From Acidobacteriota bacterium (GTDB taxonomy: Bacteria > Acidobacteriota > Terriglobia > Terriglobales > Acidobacteriaceae): a DNA stretch of 37,453 nucleotides. Below, piece after piece: positions 17,292 through 25,862 of the stretch. Positions within the stretch are counted from its first letter, which is position 1. Each line of letters opens with the position of its first letter. The stretch covers positions 1 through 37,453 of the forward strand of contig JAJZDM010000028.1 in the NCBI GenBank assembly GCA_021806005.1, in the 5' to 3' direction. The notes beneath the pieces were generated by a model that did no database searches, was not told the DNA's origin, and saw only the letters and a program-made list of their open reading frames with translations. The translations under genes were made by a program, and so were the position numbers.

Positions 17292-17987
17292 ATGGTGCAG
17301 AAGAGTAAAGTGCTGGTTGTTGATGACGACGATGGCATTCGTCAGAGCCTGTTTGAGACACTGGCGGCGCTGGGGTTTGCCGTAGGAGCGGTCTCCAGCG
17401 GCGAAGAGGCACTCGCCTGCCTTCCGGTGACGAACTATGATGCGGTCCTGCTGGATATCAACATGCCGGGGATGGGAGGCATCGAAGCGTGCCGCAGAAT
17501 CTCCAGCAGCTTTCCGAGGTGCCCGGTTCTGATGCTCTCCGTGCGGGACGATGAGGATGACAAGGTGCGGGCACTCGAGCTTGGGGCGGATGATTATGTG
17601 ACCAAGCCGTTTCAGATTCGAGAGCTGACCGCTCGCCTGCGCTCCGCGATTCGACGCTCGAAGATACCGGCCAGACCCGCGACGTCGGTTTACACGATCG
17701 GGGGCATCCACCTGGATGCAGAACGTCACCGGATGGAGAAGAATGGTGAAGAGGTGCGGCTGAGCCCGAAGGAGTTCGGTGTCCTCGAATATCTGATGGC
17801 CCATGCCGGACGGCCTGTGCCGCACCAGAGATTGCTGTCTTCCATCTGGGGGCCGGAGTATGGCGACGAACGAGAGTATCTTCGTGTCCTGGTCAACCAG
17901 CTTCGAAAGAAGATTGAAGATGATCCCTCCAACCCGATGTACATCCTCACCGACAGTTACATAGGCTATCGCTTTCGCGACGAGTAG
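17292..17987 (+). CDS. OmpR/KdpE-family response regulator
   Basis: A 231-residue DNA-binding regulator, partner of the kinase just upstream (3-nt gap, same operon). The receiver domain has the acidic cluster DDDD (11-14), phosphoacceptor Asp55 in LLDINMPG, and Lys105 in VTKPF. The C-terminal winged helix (about 130-230) shows RLSPKEFGVLEYLM and the EYLRVLVNQLRKKIEDDP recognition-helix region. Targets are not known from sequence, but the 11-bp-spaced octamers upstream of the kinase are a natural candidate. The GH3/GH92 pair downstream on the same strand could also be under its control, although about 370 nt separate them. Confidence 0.93.
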   Translation: MVQKSKVLVVDDDDGIRQSLFETLAALGFAVGAVSSGEEALACLPVTNYDAVLLDINMPGMGGIEACRRISSSFPRCPVLMLSVRDDEDDKVRALELGADDYVTKPFQIRELTARLRSAIRRSKIPARPATSVYTIGGIHLDAERHRMEKNGEEVRLSPKEFGVLEYLMAHAGRPVPHQRLLSSIWGPEYGDEREYLRVLVNQLRKKIEDDPSNPMYILTDSYIGYRFRDE

Positions 17988-18360
17988 GGGTTCTCCCGAG
18001 TTGCCGGAGCTGCAAGGGCTGAGGTGCGCATCTGGAAGGGTTGTAGAGATTTGCGTGCCACTGAGCGGATATCCAGATTCGCGCTGCTGCGGATGGTGAA
18101 AGCGGGATATTGGAGGAGCGCGCTGGAGTCTGGAGTGCCTTATCTGTTGTTTCGGGGAGGACAGACTGGGAAGGCCGGTGCTGGCATGCTGCGAACCCAC
18201 ATCTCTGAAGGGCGAGATGTCGGGCGTCCTGCGCACCCGGTGGGGGTTAGGAGTTGAGGAGGGTTGGAGGTGGAAATTATGACGAGCGCTGCATCCCGGC
18301 GCTGGGATCTGATAGTAGAGTGGTGCTTGGTTGCTGCATCGCGAGGAACTACTCCGTAAG
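17988..18360. other. Intergenic region with a palindromic repeat element
   Basis: About 370 nt between the regulator and the GH3 gene. It contains the palindromic element at 18191-18230 (listed separately) and a G/T-rich stretch just after it. No supported gene; a promoter for the glycosidase pair probably lies here, but I cannot place it. Confidence 0.4.
18191..18230. repeat. Palindromic intergenic element, copy A
   Basis: CCCACATCTC (18196-18205) is followed 8 nt later by GAGATGTCGGG (18214-18224), an imperfect inverted repeat (7-bp perfect core ACATCTC/GAGATGT). The 14-mer GCGAGATGTCGGGC (18212-18225) recurs in copy B near 23214. The surrounding order (gcga..., ATCTC, 5-6-nt loop, core, CC) is shared between the copies. 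Confidence 0.6.
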
Positions 18361-20742
18361 ATGATCCCAAAGCTCTTTATGCGTCCTTCCGTTCCTGGTG
18401 GCAACTCCTCCGCCAGGCCCCTTCCGGTGGTGCAAGGCAAGCAAAGATTCAGAGAGCGGTCTCGCTCCCGGTGGACGATGGCCCGACTGTGCGGGGTCGT
18501 CTTCCTTGTTCCCGCAGGAGCCGGGCTGTTTGCCGCTGTTCCGCTGTGCGCCCAGACTGCTCACCACTCCGCACGGAGGACGCAGGTCTATCAGAATGCG
18601 GATGCGCCGATCGAAGCACGCGTCGATGATCTGCTGGGCCGGATGACGCTGCAGGAGAAGGTGCGGCAACTGGATATGTACGCTGGCGCGACCTCCATCA
18701 TGAGCCGCTACTCGAACAAGACCCATGCAGCGCCCGATGCGATGTTTGTCCCTGCAAAGGCCGAGGCGGTGTGGGGCGAGGCGGGCGTGGGCTCCATCCA
18801 CGATCTGAATCCGACGCCGGAGCAGTCGAATGCGATCCAAAGATGGGTGATCTCCCATAGCCGCCTGGGGATTCCGGTTCTGTTTATCGAGGAGGGGCTG
18901 CATGGATTCGACACCGGCACCGTCTTTCCCGCGCCGCTGGGTCTGGGCGGTACGTGGGATCGACAACTTCTGCGAGCGGCGGGCTCGAGTATCGGATCCG
19001 AGGCCCGCGCCACCGGTGTGGACATGATCCTCGCCCCGGTTTTGAACCTGGCTCGGGATCCGCGATGGGGCAGGGTTGAGGAGACGTACGGCGAGGATCC
19101 TTACCTGGCGGGGCAGATGGGACTCTCCTTCATCGACGGGGCGCAGGGAGATGGCCTGGCGACGGATGACACTGTGGTTGCGGAGCCCAAGCACTTTGCC
19201 GCCTATGGCGCGCCGGAGGCCGGCACCAACACCTCTCCGGTGGATATGGGAGAGCGTGAGTTGCGGATGATCATGCTGCAGCCGTTTGAAACCGCGGTTC
19301 GTCAGGGGCATGTGATGAGTGTGATGGCCGCCTATAACGAGATCGACGGCGTTCCGATGACCGCCAATCCGTTTTTGCTGAAGACGGTGCTGCGGCGGGA
19401 GTGGGGCTTCAAAGGCTTTGTGCTCTCTGATCTTGGCGCTATTGAGAATCTATACAAGGTGCATAAGGTAGCCGCGACACCGCAGGACGCAGCCTGTATG
19501 GCGATACGGGCGGGCGTGGACATGCAGTTCTACGATATTCCCCAGGATGTGTTTGACCGTGACCTGATGGGCTGTGTTCACGATGGGTCGATTTCCGAGG
19601 AGGACGTTGATCGTGCCGTTCGCTCGGTGCTTCGGGTGAAGTTTGCCCTGGGGCTCTTTGACCATCCCTATGTGGATCCGGCGCTGGAGGCAAGGGTGTA
19701 TCGTTCGCCGGCTCATCTTGCCGTCTCGCTGCGCGCCGCTCTTGAGTCGATGACCTTGCTCAAGAACGAAGATCATCTGCTGCCGCTCTCCCGATCCACG
19801 CAGCGCATCGCGGTGATCGGTCCCAATGGCGACAAGGCGCGTTACGGCGACTATGAAGATCATGCGAATGGATTGAAGATCAGTATGCTTGAGGGGATTC
19901 GCGAGCTTCTACCGCAGGCGACAGTGAGCTTCGACGATGGGAGCGACATCGAGTCTGCTGTAGCGAAGGCCCGCAGCGCGCAAGTGGTGATCCTGGGACT
20001 CGGCGAGTGGCAGGGGGTCTCTGGTGAGGGCTTTGACCGGTCCGGCCTTGGCTTGCCGGGCAACCAGGAGAAGCTGCTCGAAGCCGTCGCCGCTGCGGGA
20101 AGGCCAGTGGTGCTGGTTCTGGACAATGGACGGCCGCTGACGATTGGCTGGGCAGCGAAGCATGTGCCCGCAATTCTGGAGGCTTGGTATCCGGGTGAGT
20201 ATGGCGGAAGAGCGATCGCCGAAACCCTCTTTGGAGAGAATGATCCGGGTGGCCACCTTGCCGTGACCTTTCCCCAGCGAGTGGGACAACTACCGGACGC
20301 CTATGACGCCGATCCCTCGCGCGTCTATCGGTACATTGATTCCGATGGCAAGCCCTTGTTTCCCTTCGGATTTGGGCTGAGTTACACCACCTTTCGGTTT
20401 GACCATCTGGCGGTGAAGGCGCCGGTTGCCGGTAGCCATGGCGATATTGAAGCTACTGTAGACGTTACGAATACGGGTACGCTCGCAGGGGATGAGGTCG
20501 CCCAGCTCTATGTGCGGGAGGATGCGGGCAGTGTGGAGACTCCGAGCCGGGCTCTGGCAGGTTTTTCCCGCATCCATCTTGCACCAGGGCAGACCACGAC
20601 CGTTGCCTTCCATGTACCGCAGCAGCAGGTTGCGGTGTGGAACGCCGAGAGGCGATGGGCGGTTGAGCCGGGTGCTTATACGGTGTGGGCGGGCGACTCC
20701 TCCCTGGCGTCTTTGTCCGCGCAGTTCACACTGAGACCGTGA
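18361..20742 (+). CDS. Glycoside hydrolase family 3 (beta-glucosidase/beta-xylosidase type)
   Basis: A secreted retaining glycosidase of about 793 residues. After a signal sequence (hydrophobic MARLCGVVFLVPAGAGL, cleavage near LCAQ) comes the GH3 N-terminal barrel with IEEGLHGF and DPRWGRVEETYGEDP, and the nucleophile Asp357 in FVLSDLGAIENL. The C-terminal alpha/beta sandwich has LGEWQGVSGEGFDR, whose Glu after SG is the likely acid/base. A fibronectin-III-like domain (FGFGLSYTTF, then DEVAQLYV) closes the protein. Substrate cannot be read from sequence. The start is uncertain: ATG 18361 puts a long basic leader before the hydrophobic stretch, while ATG 18478 would give a compact standard signal peptide. 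GH92 follows 86 nt downstream, probably in one operon. Confidence 0.92.
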   Translation: MIPKLFMRPSVPGGNSSARPLPVVQGKQRFRERSRSRWTMARLCGVVFLVPAGAGLFAAVPLCAQTAHHSARRTQVYQNADAPIEARVDDLLGRMTLQEKVRQLDMYAGATSIMSRYSNKTHAAPDAMFVPAKAEAVWGEAGVGSIHDLNPTPEQSNAIQRWVISHSRLGIPVLFIEEGLHGFDTGTVFPAPLGLGGTWDRQLLRAAGSSIGSEARATGVDMILAPVLNLARDPRWGRVEETYGEDPYLAGQMGLSFIDGAQGDGLATDDTVVAEPKHFAAYGAPEAGTNTSPVDMGERELRMIMLQPFETAVRQGHVMSVMAAYNEIDGVPMTANPFLLKTVLRREWGFKGFVLSDLGAIENLYKVHKVAATPQDAACMAIRAGVDMQFYDIPQDVFDRDLMGCVHDGSISEEDVDRAVRSVLRVKFALGLFDHPYVDPALEARVYRSPAHLAVSLRAALESMTLLKNEDHLLPLSRSTQRIAVIGPNGDKARYGDYEDHANGLKISMLEGIRELLPQATVSFDDGSDIESAVAKARSAQVVILGLGEWQGVSGEGFDRSGLGLPGNQEKLLEAVAAAGRPVVLVLDNGRPLTIGWAAKHVPAILEAWYPGEYGGRAIAETLFGENDPGGHLAVTFPQRVGQLPDAYDADPSRVYRYIDSDGKPLFPFGFGLSYTTFRFDHLAVKAPVAGSHGDIEATVDVTNTGTLAGDEVAQLYVREDAGSVETPSRALAGFSRIHLAPGQTTTVAFHVPQQQVAVWNAERRWAVEPGAYTVWAGDSSLASLSAQFTLRP

Positions 20743-20828
20743 CAGAGATCCTGCGAGCTTTCTGGATGCTCCAGCGACATTTTGTTTGCAAGAGGCCGCC
20801 GAAAGCGAGGCGGCTGAAAGGGTTAAGC

Positions 20829-23147
20829 ATGACGATGAAGTACACGATGATCCTGATGGCGTTAGCCCTGCTTGCAGGCGGCCGTGTCCCTGCTCAAAGC
20901 GTTCCTGAGCCGCAGAAGCAGCCGGTGGATTATGTGAACCCCAACATCGGCGGTATCGGAATTCTGCTGACTTCTACCGCCCCCTACGTGCAGTATCCCT
21001 TTGGCATGGCGCGGATGGCGCCGGTGACGACACCGGGAATCGTGGACCGTTATCTGGCCGACAAAATCTATGGCTTTCCCGCCGGTCCGGCGATGCTGAT
21101 GGTCTCCACCGGCGCATTGGATACGGACGCCCGCAGCTATGCCTCGGACTACGATCACGACTTTGAGCGAGCGACGCCGTACTACTATGAAGCGGATCTG
21201 CAGACATGGGGCGTTCAGGCGGAGTCCACGGTGACCCGGGATGCGATCTTCTATCGCTTCACCTTTCCAGCAAGCCCCCACGCGCATCTTGTGCTGAGCA
21301 TGGCGCAGGATGCGACGCTGGCGGTGGTGGGAAACAACGTGGTGCAGGGAAGCAGACAGGTGTATGGAGCCTATGGTCGGAATGGCGTGCCCTCCAGCGC
21401 GAATCAAGAGACCAGGGAGTACTTCTACGCGGTGTTTTCGCAACCGGTGAACTCCTGGCGGACGTGGCAGGGTGCGCAGCTTGGGAAGTTGCCGGAGCAG
21501 AGCGGTGGGGCGATCGGGTACGTCGGCAGTCTGAGTACCACGGCAGGAGAGACGATGGATGTCCGCGTCGGTATCTCCTACATCAGCGTTGAGCAGGCCA
21601 GGAGCAACCTGGAGGAGCAGATTACGGAGGGGACGTTTGACCAGGTGACTCAGAAGGCCAGGGCGGCGTGGGATGATGCGCTGGGACAGATTGCTTTTAC
21701 GGGAGGCAGCGAAAGACAGAAGACGATTTTTTACACCGCGCTGTATCGCTCGCTGCAGCGGATGACCGACATTACCGAGGATGGCCTGTACTACAGCGGA
21801 TATGACCATGCGGTGCATGACGCGAACGGCCATGATTTCTATGTAGATGATGGAGCCTGGGATACCTTCCGCTCGATGCATCCGTTACAACTGCTGCTGA
21901 ACGGCAGGCAGCAGGAGGATATGATCCGCTCCTATGTGCGCATGTACCAGCAGAGCGGCTGGATGCCGTCTTTTCCATCGGTGTCGGGATCCAAGGCGGT
22001 AATGATCGGACATCACGCGGATGAGATCATACTGGACGCTTATGAGAAAGGCTTCCGGAACTTCAACGTGGAGGCGGCTTACGAGGCGATGAAGAAGAAC
22101 GCCACGCAGGCGAGCATGATCCCCTGGACGCTGGATCCGATGACGCGTCTGGGCAGGGAGTATCTGCAGAAGGGATTCTTCCCCGCGCTGGCCTATGGAG
22201 AGAAAGAGACCGTACCGCAGGTGACGCAGGAGCGCCGACAGGCAGTCTCTGTGACGCTGGAGACGGCCTATGACGACTGGTGTGTGGGAACCATGGCGAA
22301 GGCGCTTGGAAAGACCGCGGATGCCGCCTACTTCATGAAGCTGGCCCAAAACTACAGGAATGTCTTCAACCCGGCGATAGGGTTCATGGCTCCCAGGAGC
22401 GCCGATGGAAGCTGGGTGGCTCCCTTTGACCCGAAGCTGGGTGGAGGACAGGGCGCGCGGGACTACTTCACGGAGATGGATGGGTGGGTGTACACCTTCA
22501 GCGTGCAGCACGATGTTGCGGGGTTGATCGGTCTGATGGGTGGCCGGGACAGGTTCAACTCCAGACTCGATCAGTTGTTTGTGGAGCAGTATGGAGTTCC
22601 GAAGTACAAGTTCCTCAGCCAGTTTCCCGATGCGACGGGATTAATTGGTCTGTACGCGCAGGGGAACGAGCCAAGCTTTCACATTCCTTATCTCTATGAC
22701 TTCTCCGGCGAGCCGTGGAAGACCCAGTTCCGCGTCCGGCAGCTTCTCGGCATCTGGTATGGCGATGGTCCGCTGGGAGTTCCGGGTGATGACGATGGTG
22801 GCGAAACCTCGTCCTGGTATGTTCTGAGCGCGCTGGGGTTCTATCCGGTTTGCCCGGGCAGCCCGGTGTATGAGATTGGCAGCCCAATCTTTCCCAGAAG
22901 CGTGATCCGGATGGGGAATGGACGGGAGTTCACGATCATCGCCAATGGCGACTCTGCCAAGAACAAGTACATCCAGTCCGCCACGCTGAATGGCCACCCG
23001 CTGGATAAGCCGTGGTTCAGCCAGGCAGAGATCGCCAAGGGAGCTACCCTGGTTCTGCAGATGGGTGACAGACCGAATCTGCAATGGGGAAGTGCGCCAG
23101 AGGATGCGCCGCCTTCCATGTCGACGACGACCTCTGATCAGGACTGA
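20829..23147 (+). CDS. Glycoside hydrolase family 92 (alpha-mannosidase family)
   Basis: A secreted enzyme of 772 residues with signal peptide (MKYTMILMALALLAGG, cleavage near VPAQ). GH92 enzymes are calcium-dependent inverting exo-alpha-mannosidases. Family features: VDYVNPNIGG at the mature N-terminus, DHDFERATPYYYEADL, DDGAWDTFRSMHPL, NEPSFHIPYLYDF (Glu614, likely acid position), and PGDDDGGETSSWY (Asp654-656, Ca2+/base region) followed by LGFYPVCPGSP. The last motif is usually PGNDDGGQMSAWY-like, so the Gln-Met to Glu-Thr change may bear on specificity. Start: AAAGGG lies 7 nt before ATG 20829, and the signal peptide begins there. Together with GH3 it suggests breakdown of mannose-containing glycans such as fungal wall or N-glycan material. 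Confidence 0.93.
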   Translation: MTMKYTMILMALALLAGGRVPAQSVPEPQKQPVDYVNPNIGGIGILLTSTAPYVQYPFGMARMAPVTTPGIVDRYLADKIYGFPAGPAMLMVSTGALDTDARSYASDYDHDFERATPYYYEADLQTWGVQAESTVTRDAIFYRFTFPASPHAHLVLSMAQDATLAVVGNNVVQGSRQVYGAYGRNGVPSSANQETREYFYAVFSQPVNSWRTWQGAQLGKLPEQSGGAIGYVGSLSTTAGETMDVRVGISYISVEQARSNLEEQITEGTFDQVTQKARAAWDDALGQIAFTGGSERQKTIFYTALYRSLQRMTDITEDGLYYSGYDHAVHDANGHDFYVDDGAWDTFRSMHPLQLLLNGRQQEDMIRSYVRMYQQSGWMPSFPSVSGSKAVMIGHHADEIILDAYEKGFRNFNVEAAYEAMKKNATQASMIPWTLDPMTRLGREYLQKGFFPALAYGEKETVPQVTQERRQAVSVTLETAYDDWCVGTMAKALGKTADAAYFMKLAQNYRNVFNPAIGFMAPRSADGSWVAPFDPKLGGGQGARDYFTEMDGWVYTFSVQHDVAGLIGLMGGRDRFNSRLDQLFVEQYGVPKYKFLSQFPDATGLIGLYAQGNEPSFHIPYLYDFSGEPWKTQFRVRQLLGIWYGDGPLGVPGDDDGGETSSWYVLSALGFYPVCPGSPVYEIGSPIFPRSVIRMGNGREFTIIANGDSAKNKYIQSATLNGHPLDKPWFSQAEIAKGATLVLQMGDRPNLQWGSAPEDAPPSMSTTTSDQD

Positions 23148-23193
23148 GAAGAGGGAGGCGGTCCGAGACTGTGTCGGTTGTTGCGGGCATCCG

Positions 23194-23232
23194 GCGAGCC
23201 AAGATCTCAAAGTGCGAGATGTCGGGCAGCCA
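23194..23232. repeat. Palindromic intergenic element, copy B
   Basis: GATCTC (23203-23208), a 5-nt spacer, then GCGAGATGTCGGGC (23214-23227). The right half is identical to copy A over 14 nt. The left arm has diverged (GATCTC instead of CATCTC), leaving a 5-bp perfect stem. It lies in the gap between the GH92 gene and the ABC permease, 47 nt after the GH92 stop. Confidence 0.55.
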
Positions 23233-23366
23233 GGACCCCGCTCCGGAGTCGTGAGATTTGGAGTTAGCCCACCGGAACCCCTATTCTGGATACAGGCGTT
23301 GTGCGCTGCTGGTGCAAGCTCGCAGCCGCCTGACTCCAGACGCAAGAAGAGAAAGTCCGAAACTGC

Positions 23367-24500
23367 ATGGCCACGTCGCTCTCGTTCACCGGGTATGTAC
23401 TGAAGAACCTACGTCGCCGACGGTTGAGGACGCTGCTGACGCTCTTCGGGATCGGCATGGCGGTGGGAGCGTTTGTGGGCCTGGTGGGGTTCTCGACCTC
23501 CTTTGAGCAACAATGGATGCGCATTTACTCCAGCACCGATACGGATTTTTCCGTTATCCAAGGCAGCTTTCTGAATACGACCCTGGACCAGACGGCGGCG
23601 GCGAAGATTCGGGCCCTGCCCATGGTGGCCCAGGTATCACCTACCATCTTCAACCTGATGGACGTGACGCCCACGATCAATGCGCTGGTCTATGGCTGGA
23701 AGGTGAACGCCTTCGAGTTCAACTCCCTGAAGATCATCGACGGGAAACGAGTGAGTGACGGGCAGCCGGAGGTGATGCTGGGCGACCTGCTGGCGCAGGA
23801 TCTGAAGAAATCGCCCGGCGATAACATCGAACTGCAGGGCACGGAGTTTCGCGTGACTGCGATCTATCACGCCGCATCGACGCTTGAAGCAGCCGCGATC
23901 GTCATGCCGCTCGACCAGTTGCAGCAGTTAAGCGGCATGGACGGGAAGGTTTCAACCATTGATGTGCGCCTGCGTCCTGCCCCGGAGGGCGAGGCGCAGG
24001 AGGCCTACATCCGGTCCGCGCAGGCTGCGATTCAGGCGGCGGTTCCGGGCGCGCGCGCCGTGCCCGCGGCTGAGCGGGCCAGCAGCAATCAGTTTGTGGC
24101 GCTGGCCAAGACCTCAGCCTGGGGAACCTCGGCGCTGGCGCTGGTGATCGGCATACTGGGCATCGCCAATACCATGGCCATGTCCGTCTTTGAGCGCACG
24201 CGCGAGATCGGCATTCTGCGGGCGCTGGGATGGAAGCAGTGGAAGGTGCTGGCGCACATCGAGCTGGAGGCCGCCCTGCTCGGCCTGGGCGGAGGCGTGC
24301 TGGGCATCGGCCTGGGTTGGTGCGCCCTGTGTGTGCTGGCGGTGCTGCCGCAGACGGCAAGCTTCTTTGTGGCCACTGTGCAGTGGCCTGTGCTGGTGAA
24401 GGCGCTGGCCATCGCCGTTCTGGCCGGGCTGATGGCCGGTGTGGTTCCGGCCTGGCGCGCCGGGAAGCTCTCCCCCGTGGATGCGCTGCGGTGCGATTGA
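23367..24500 (+). CDS. ABC transporter permease (MacB/FtsX/LolC type)
   Basis: A 377-residue inner-membrane permease with the type VII ABC layout: one N-terminal membrane helix (about 24-44, after KNLRRRRLRT), a large periplasmic domain (about 45-255), and three C-terminal helices (about 258-370) with the motif ERTREIGILRALGWKQW that couples to the ATPase. Such permeases move substrates between the inner membrane or periplasm and the outer membrane rather than across the membrane. Its ATPase is not adjacent but 1.8 kb downstream, after a glycosyltransferase. The next gene starts about 90 nt later, across an 11-bp repeat array. Upstream Shine-Dalgarno is weak. Substrate unknown. Confidence 0.88.
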   Translation: MATSLSFTGYVLKNLRRRRLRTLLTLFGIGMAVGAFVGLVGFSTSFEQQWMRIYSSTDTDFSVIQGSFLNTTLDQTAAAKIRALPMVAQVSPTIFNLMDVTPTINALVYGWKVNAFEFNSLKIIDGKRVSDGQPEVMLGDLLAQDLKKSPGDNIELQGTEFRVTAIYHAASTLEAAAIVMPLDQLQQLSGMDGKVSTIDVRLRPAPEGEAQEAYIRSAQAAIQAAVPGARAVPAAERASSNQFVALAKTSAWGTSALALVIGILGIANTMAMSVFERTREIGILRALGWKQWKVLAHIELEAALLGLGGGVLGIGLGWCALCVLAVLPQTASFFVATVQWPVLVKALAIAVLAGLMAGVVPAWRAGKLSPVDALRCD

Positions 24501-24507
24501 GCGATTG

Positions 24508-24583
24508 GGAGACGGCTTGAGACGGGCTTGAGAACGTTCTGAGAACGATTCAGGAATGGTTGTGGAACGACTTGGAAACGATC
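24508..24583 (+). repeat. Degenerate tandem array, seven units of ~11 bp
   Basis: From 24508 the gap reads as consecutive units: GGAGACGGCT, TGAGACGGGCT, TGAGAACGTTC, TGAGAACGATT, CAGGAATGGTT, GTGGAACGACT, TGGAAACGATC. All but the first are 11 nt. The consensus is TGAGAACGATT. It fills most of the space between the permease and glycosyltransferase genes. Function unknown: possible protein-binding array in helical phase, or slippage-derived sequence. Confidence 0.6.
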
Positions 24584-24593
24584 GAAGAAAGGC

Positions 24594-25862
24594 ATGATGC
24601 GATTCGGAGCTTTCTGCTTTCCAGCTACCGGGCACATTAACCCGATGACGGCCCTGGCCCGCTCTTTGGAGCTGAGGGGCCACAAGGTAATTCTCTTTGG
24701 AATCGCCGACACCGAGGAGCGGGTGCGGGCCGCAGGGATAGAATTCCACTGCATCGGCGCAGAAGAGTACCCGGTGGGTACGCTGGCAAAGCTGGACGAG
24801 CGTATGGCTGGGCTGAAGGGCCTGGCTACCCTGCGCTTTACCCTGGAACGGGTGAGGAACTCGGCACGCATGGTGCTGCGCGACGGGCCGCGCGCGGTGC
24901 GCCAGGCCGGCGTGGAGGCGCTGCTGGTGGACGAGGCCGACTTTGCAGGCAATGTGGCCGACTACCTGGGGTTGCCCTGGATCTCAATTGCGCTGCTGCC
25001 TCCGCTGCTGCACGACGACCGCTTCCCGCCCTTCTGGCTGGGCTGGGCGGCGCGTGAAGACTGGCTGGGCCGGCTGCGTAACCGGGTGGCCATCGAACTG
25101 CTGCTGCGGATCGGCGCTCCCATCTTTCGCGAGATCAGCGCGCAGCGCGTCGCCTGGGGATTGAAGCCCTACGAGCGCCCCGAGGATGGACTCTCAACCC
25201 TGGCGCAGATCACCCAGTTGCCCGAGGAGTTCGAGTTTCCGCTACGAGGTCCAAAGCCGCCGGGTCTTTATTACACGGGGCCATTTGTCCATGCCCGGCA
25301 GCGTCCGGCGGTGGAGTTCTGCTGGGAACGCCTGGATGGACGCCCACTGATCTATGCCTCGCTCGGCACCTTTCAAAATGGATCGGAGAAGATCTTTCGG
25401 GTGATCGCCGAGGCCTGCGCGGGACTGGATGCTCAACTGTTGATCTCCCTGGGCGGCGGACTGGATCCCGCGCGACTGGGCCCGCTGGCGGGTGCGCCTG
25501 TGGTGGTGAGCTTTGCGCCTCAACTGGAGATTTTGAAGCTGGCCTCGCTGGTGATTACTCATGCCGGGATCAACACAGCGCTGGAGTCGCTCTCCGAGGG
25601 AGTTCCGATGGTCGCCGTGCCGCTGGGCAACGATCAACCCGGGGTTGCGGCGCGGTTGAAGGCGCGCGGGGCAGGGGTGGTGGTCTCACGGCATCGCCTG
25701 ACGCCAGCGCGGCTTCGCAAGGCAGTCCGGCTGGTGCTGGAAGACCACTCCTACCGTGAGGCGGCGAAAAGGCTGCAGGAGGCCATTCAGCGGCAGGATG
25801 GCCCCGGCCGCGCGGCAGAGCTGATCGAAGGGGTCTTCGAGCGTCAGCGCGTGAGAGTCTGA
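24594..25862 (+). CDS. UGT-type glycosyltransferase (GT1; MGT/CrtX-like)
   Basis: A 422-residue cytoplasmic or membrane-associated GT-B enzyme that transfers a sugar from a nucleotide sugar to a small, usually hydrophobic acceptor. The N-terminal half begins FPATGHINPMTALARSL, typical of the family. The C-terminal half has LIYASLGTF and a donor-binding box FAPQLEIL..., THAGINTALESL, GVPMVAVPLGNDQP, which resembles zeaxanthin and macrolide glucosyltransferases. ATG 24594 is followed directly by ATG 24597; GAAAGG just upstream fits the second somewhat better. It sits between the permease and its ATPase, so its product is a candidate cargo of that transporter. The acceptor is not identifiable from sequence. 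Confidence 0.88.
   Translation: MMRFGAFCFPATGHINPMTALARSLELRGHKVILFGIADTEERVRAAGIEFHCIGAEEYPVGTLAKLDERMAGLKGLATLRFTLERVRNSARMVLRDGPRAVRQAGVEALLVDEADFAGNVADYLGLPWISIALLPPLLHDDRFPPFWLGWAAREDWLGRLRNRVAIELLLRIGAPIFREISAQRVAWGLKPYERPEDGLSTLAQITQLPEEFEFPLRGPKPPGLYYTGPFVHARQRPAVEFCWERLDGRPLIYASLGTFQNGSEKIFRVIAEACAGLDAQLLISLGGGLDPARLGPLAGAPVVVSFAPQLEILKLASLVITHAGINTALESLSEGVPMVAVPLGNDQPGVAARLKARGAGVVVSRHRLTPARLRKAVRLVLEDHSYREAAKRLQEAIQRQDGPGRAAELIEGVFERQRVRV

Noticed and set aside
15852-17987. Reading the two-component pair as kdpDE
   Set aside because: The kinase lacks the KdpD and Usp domains and no kdpFABC genes are in the window; only C-terminal similarity is supported.
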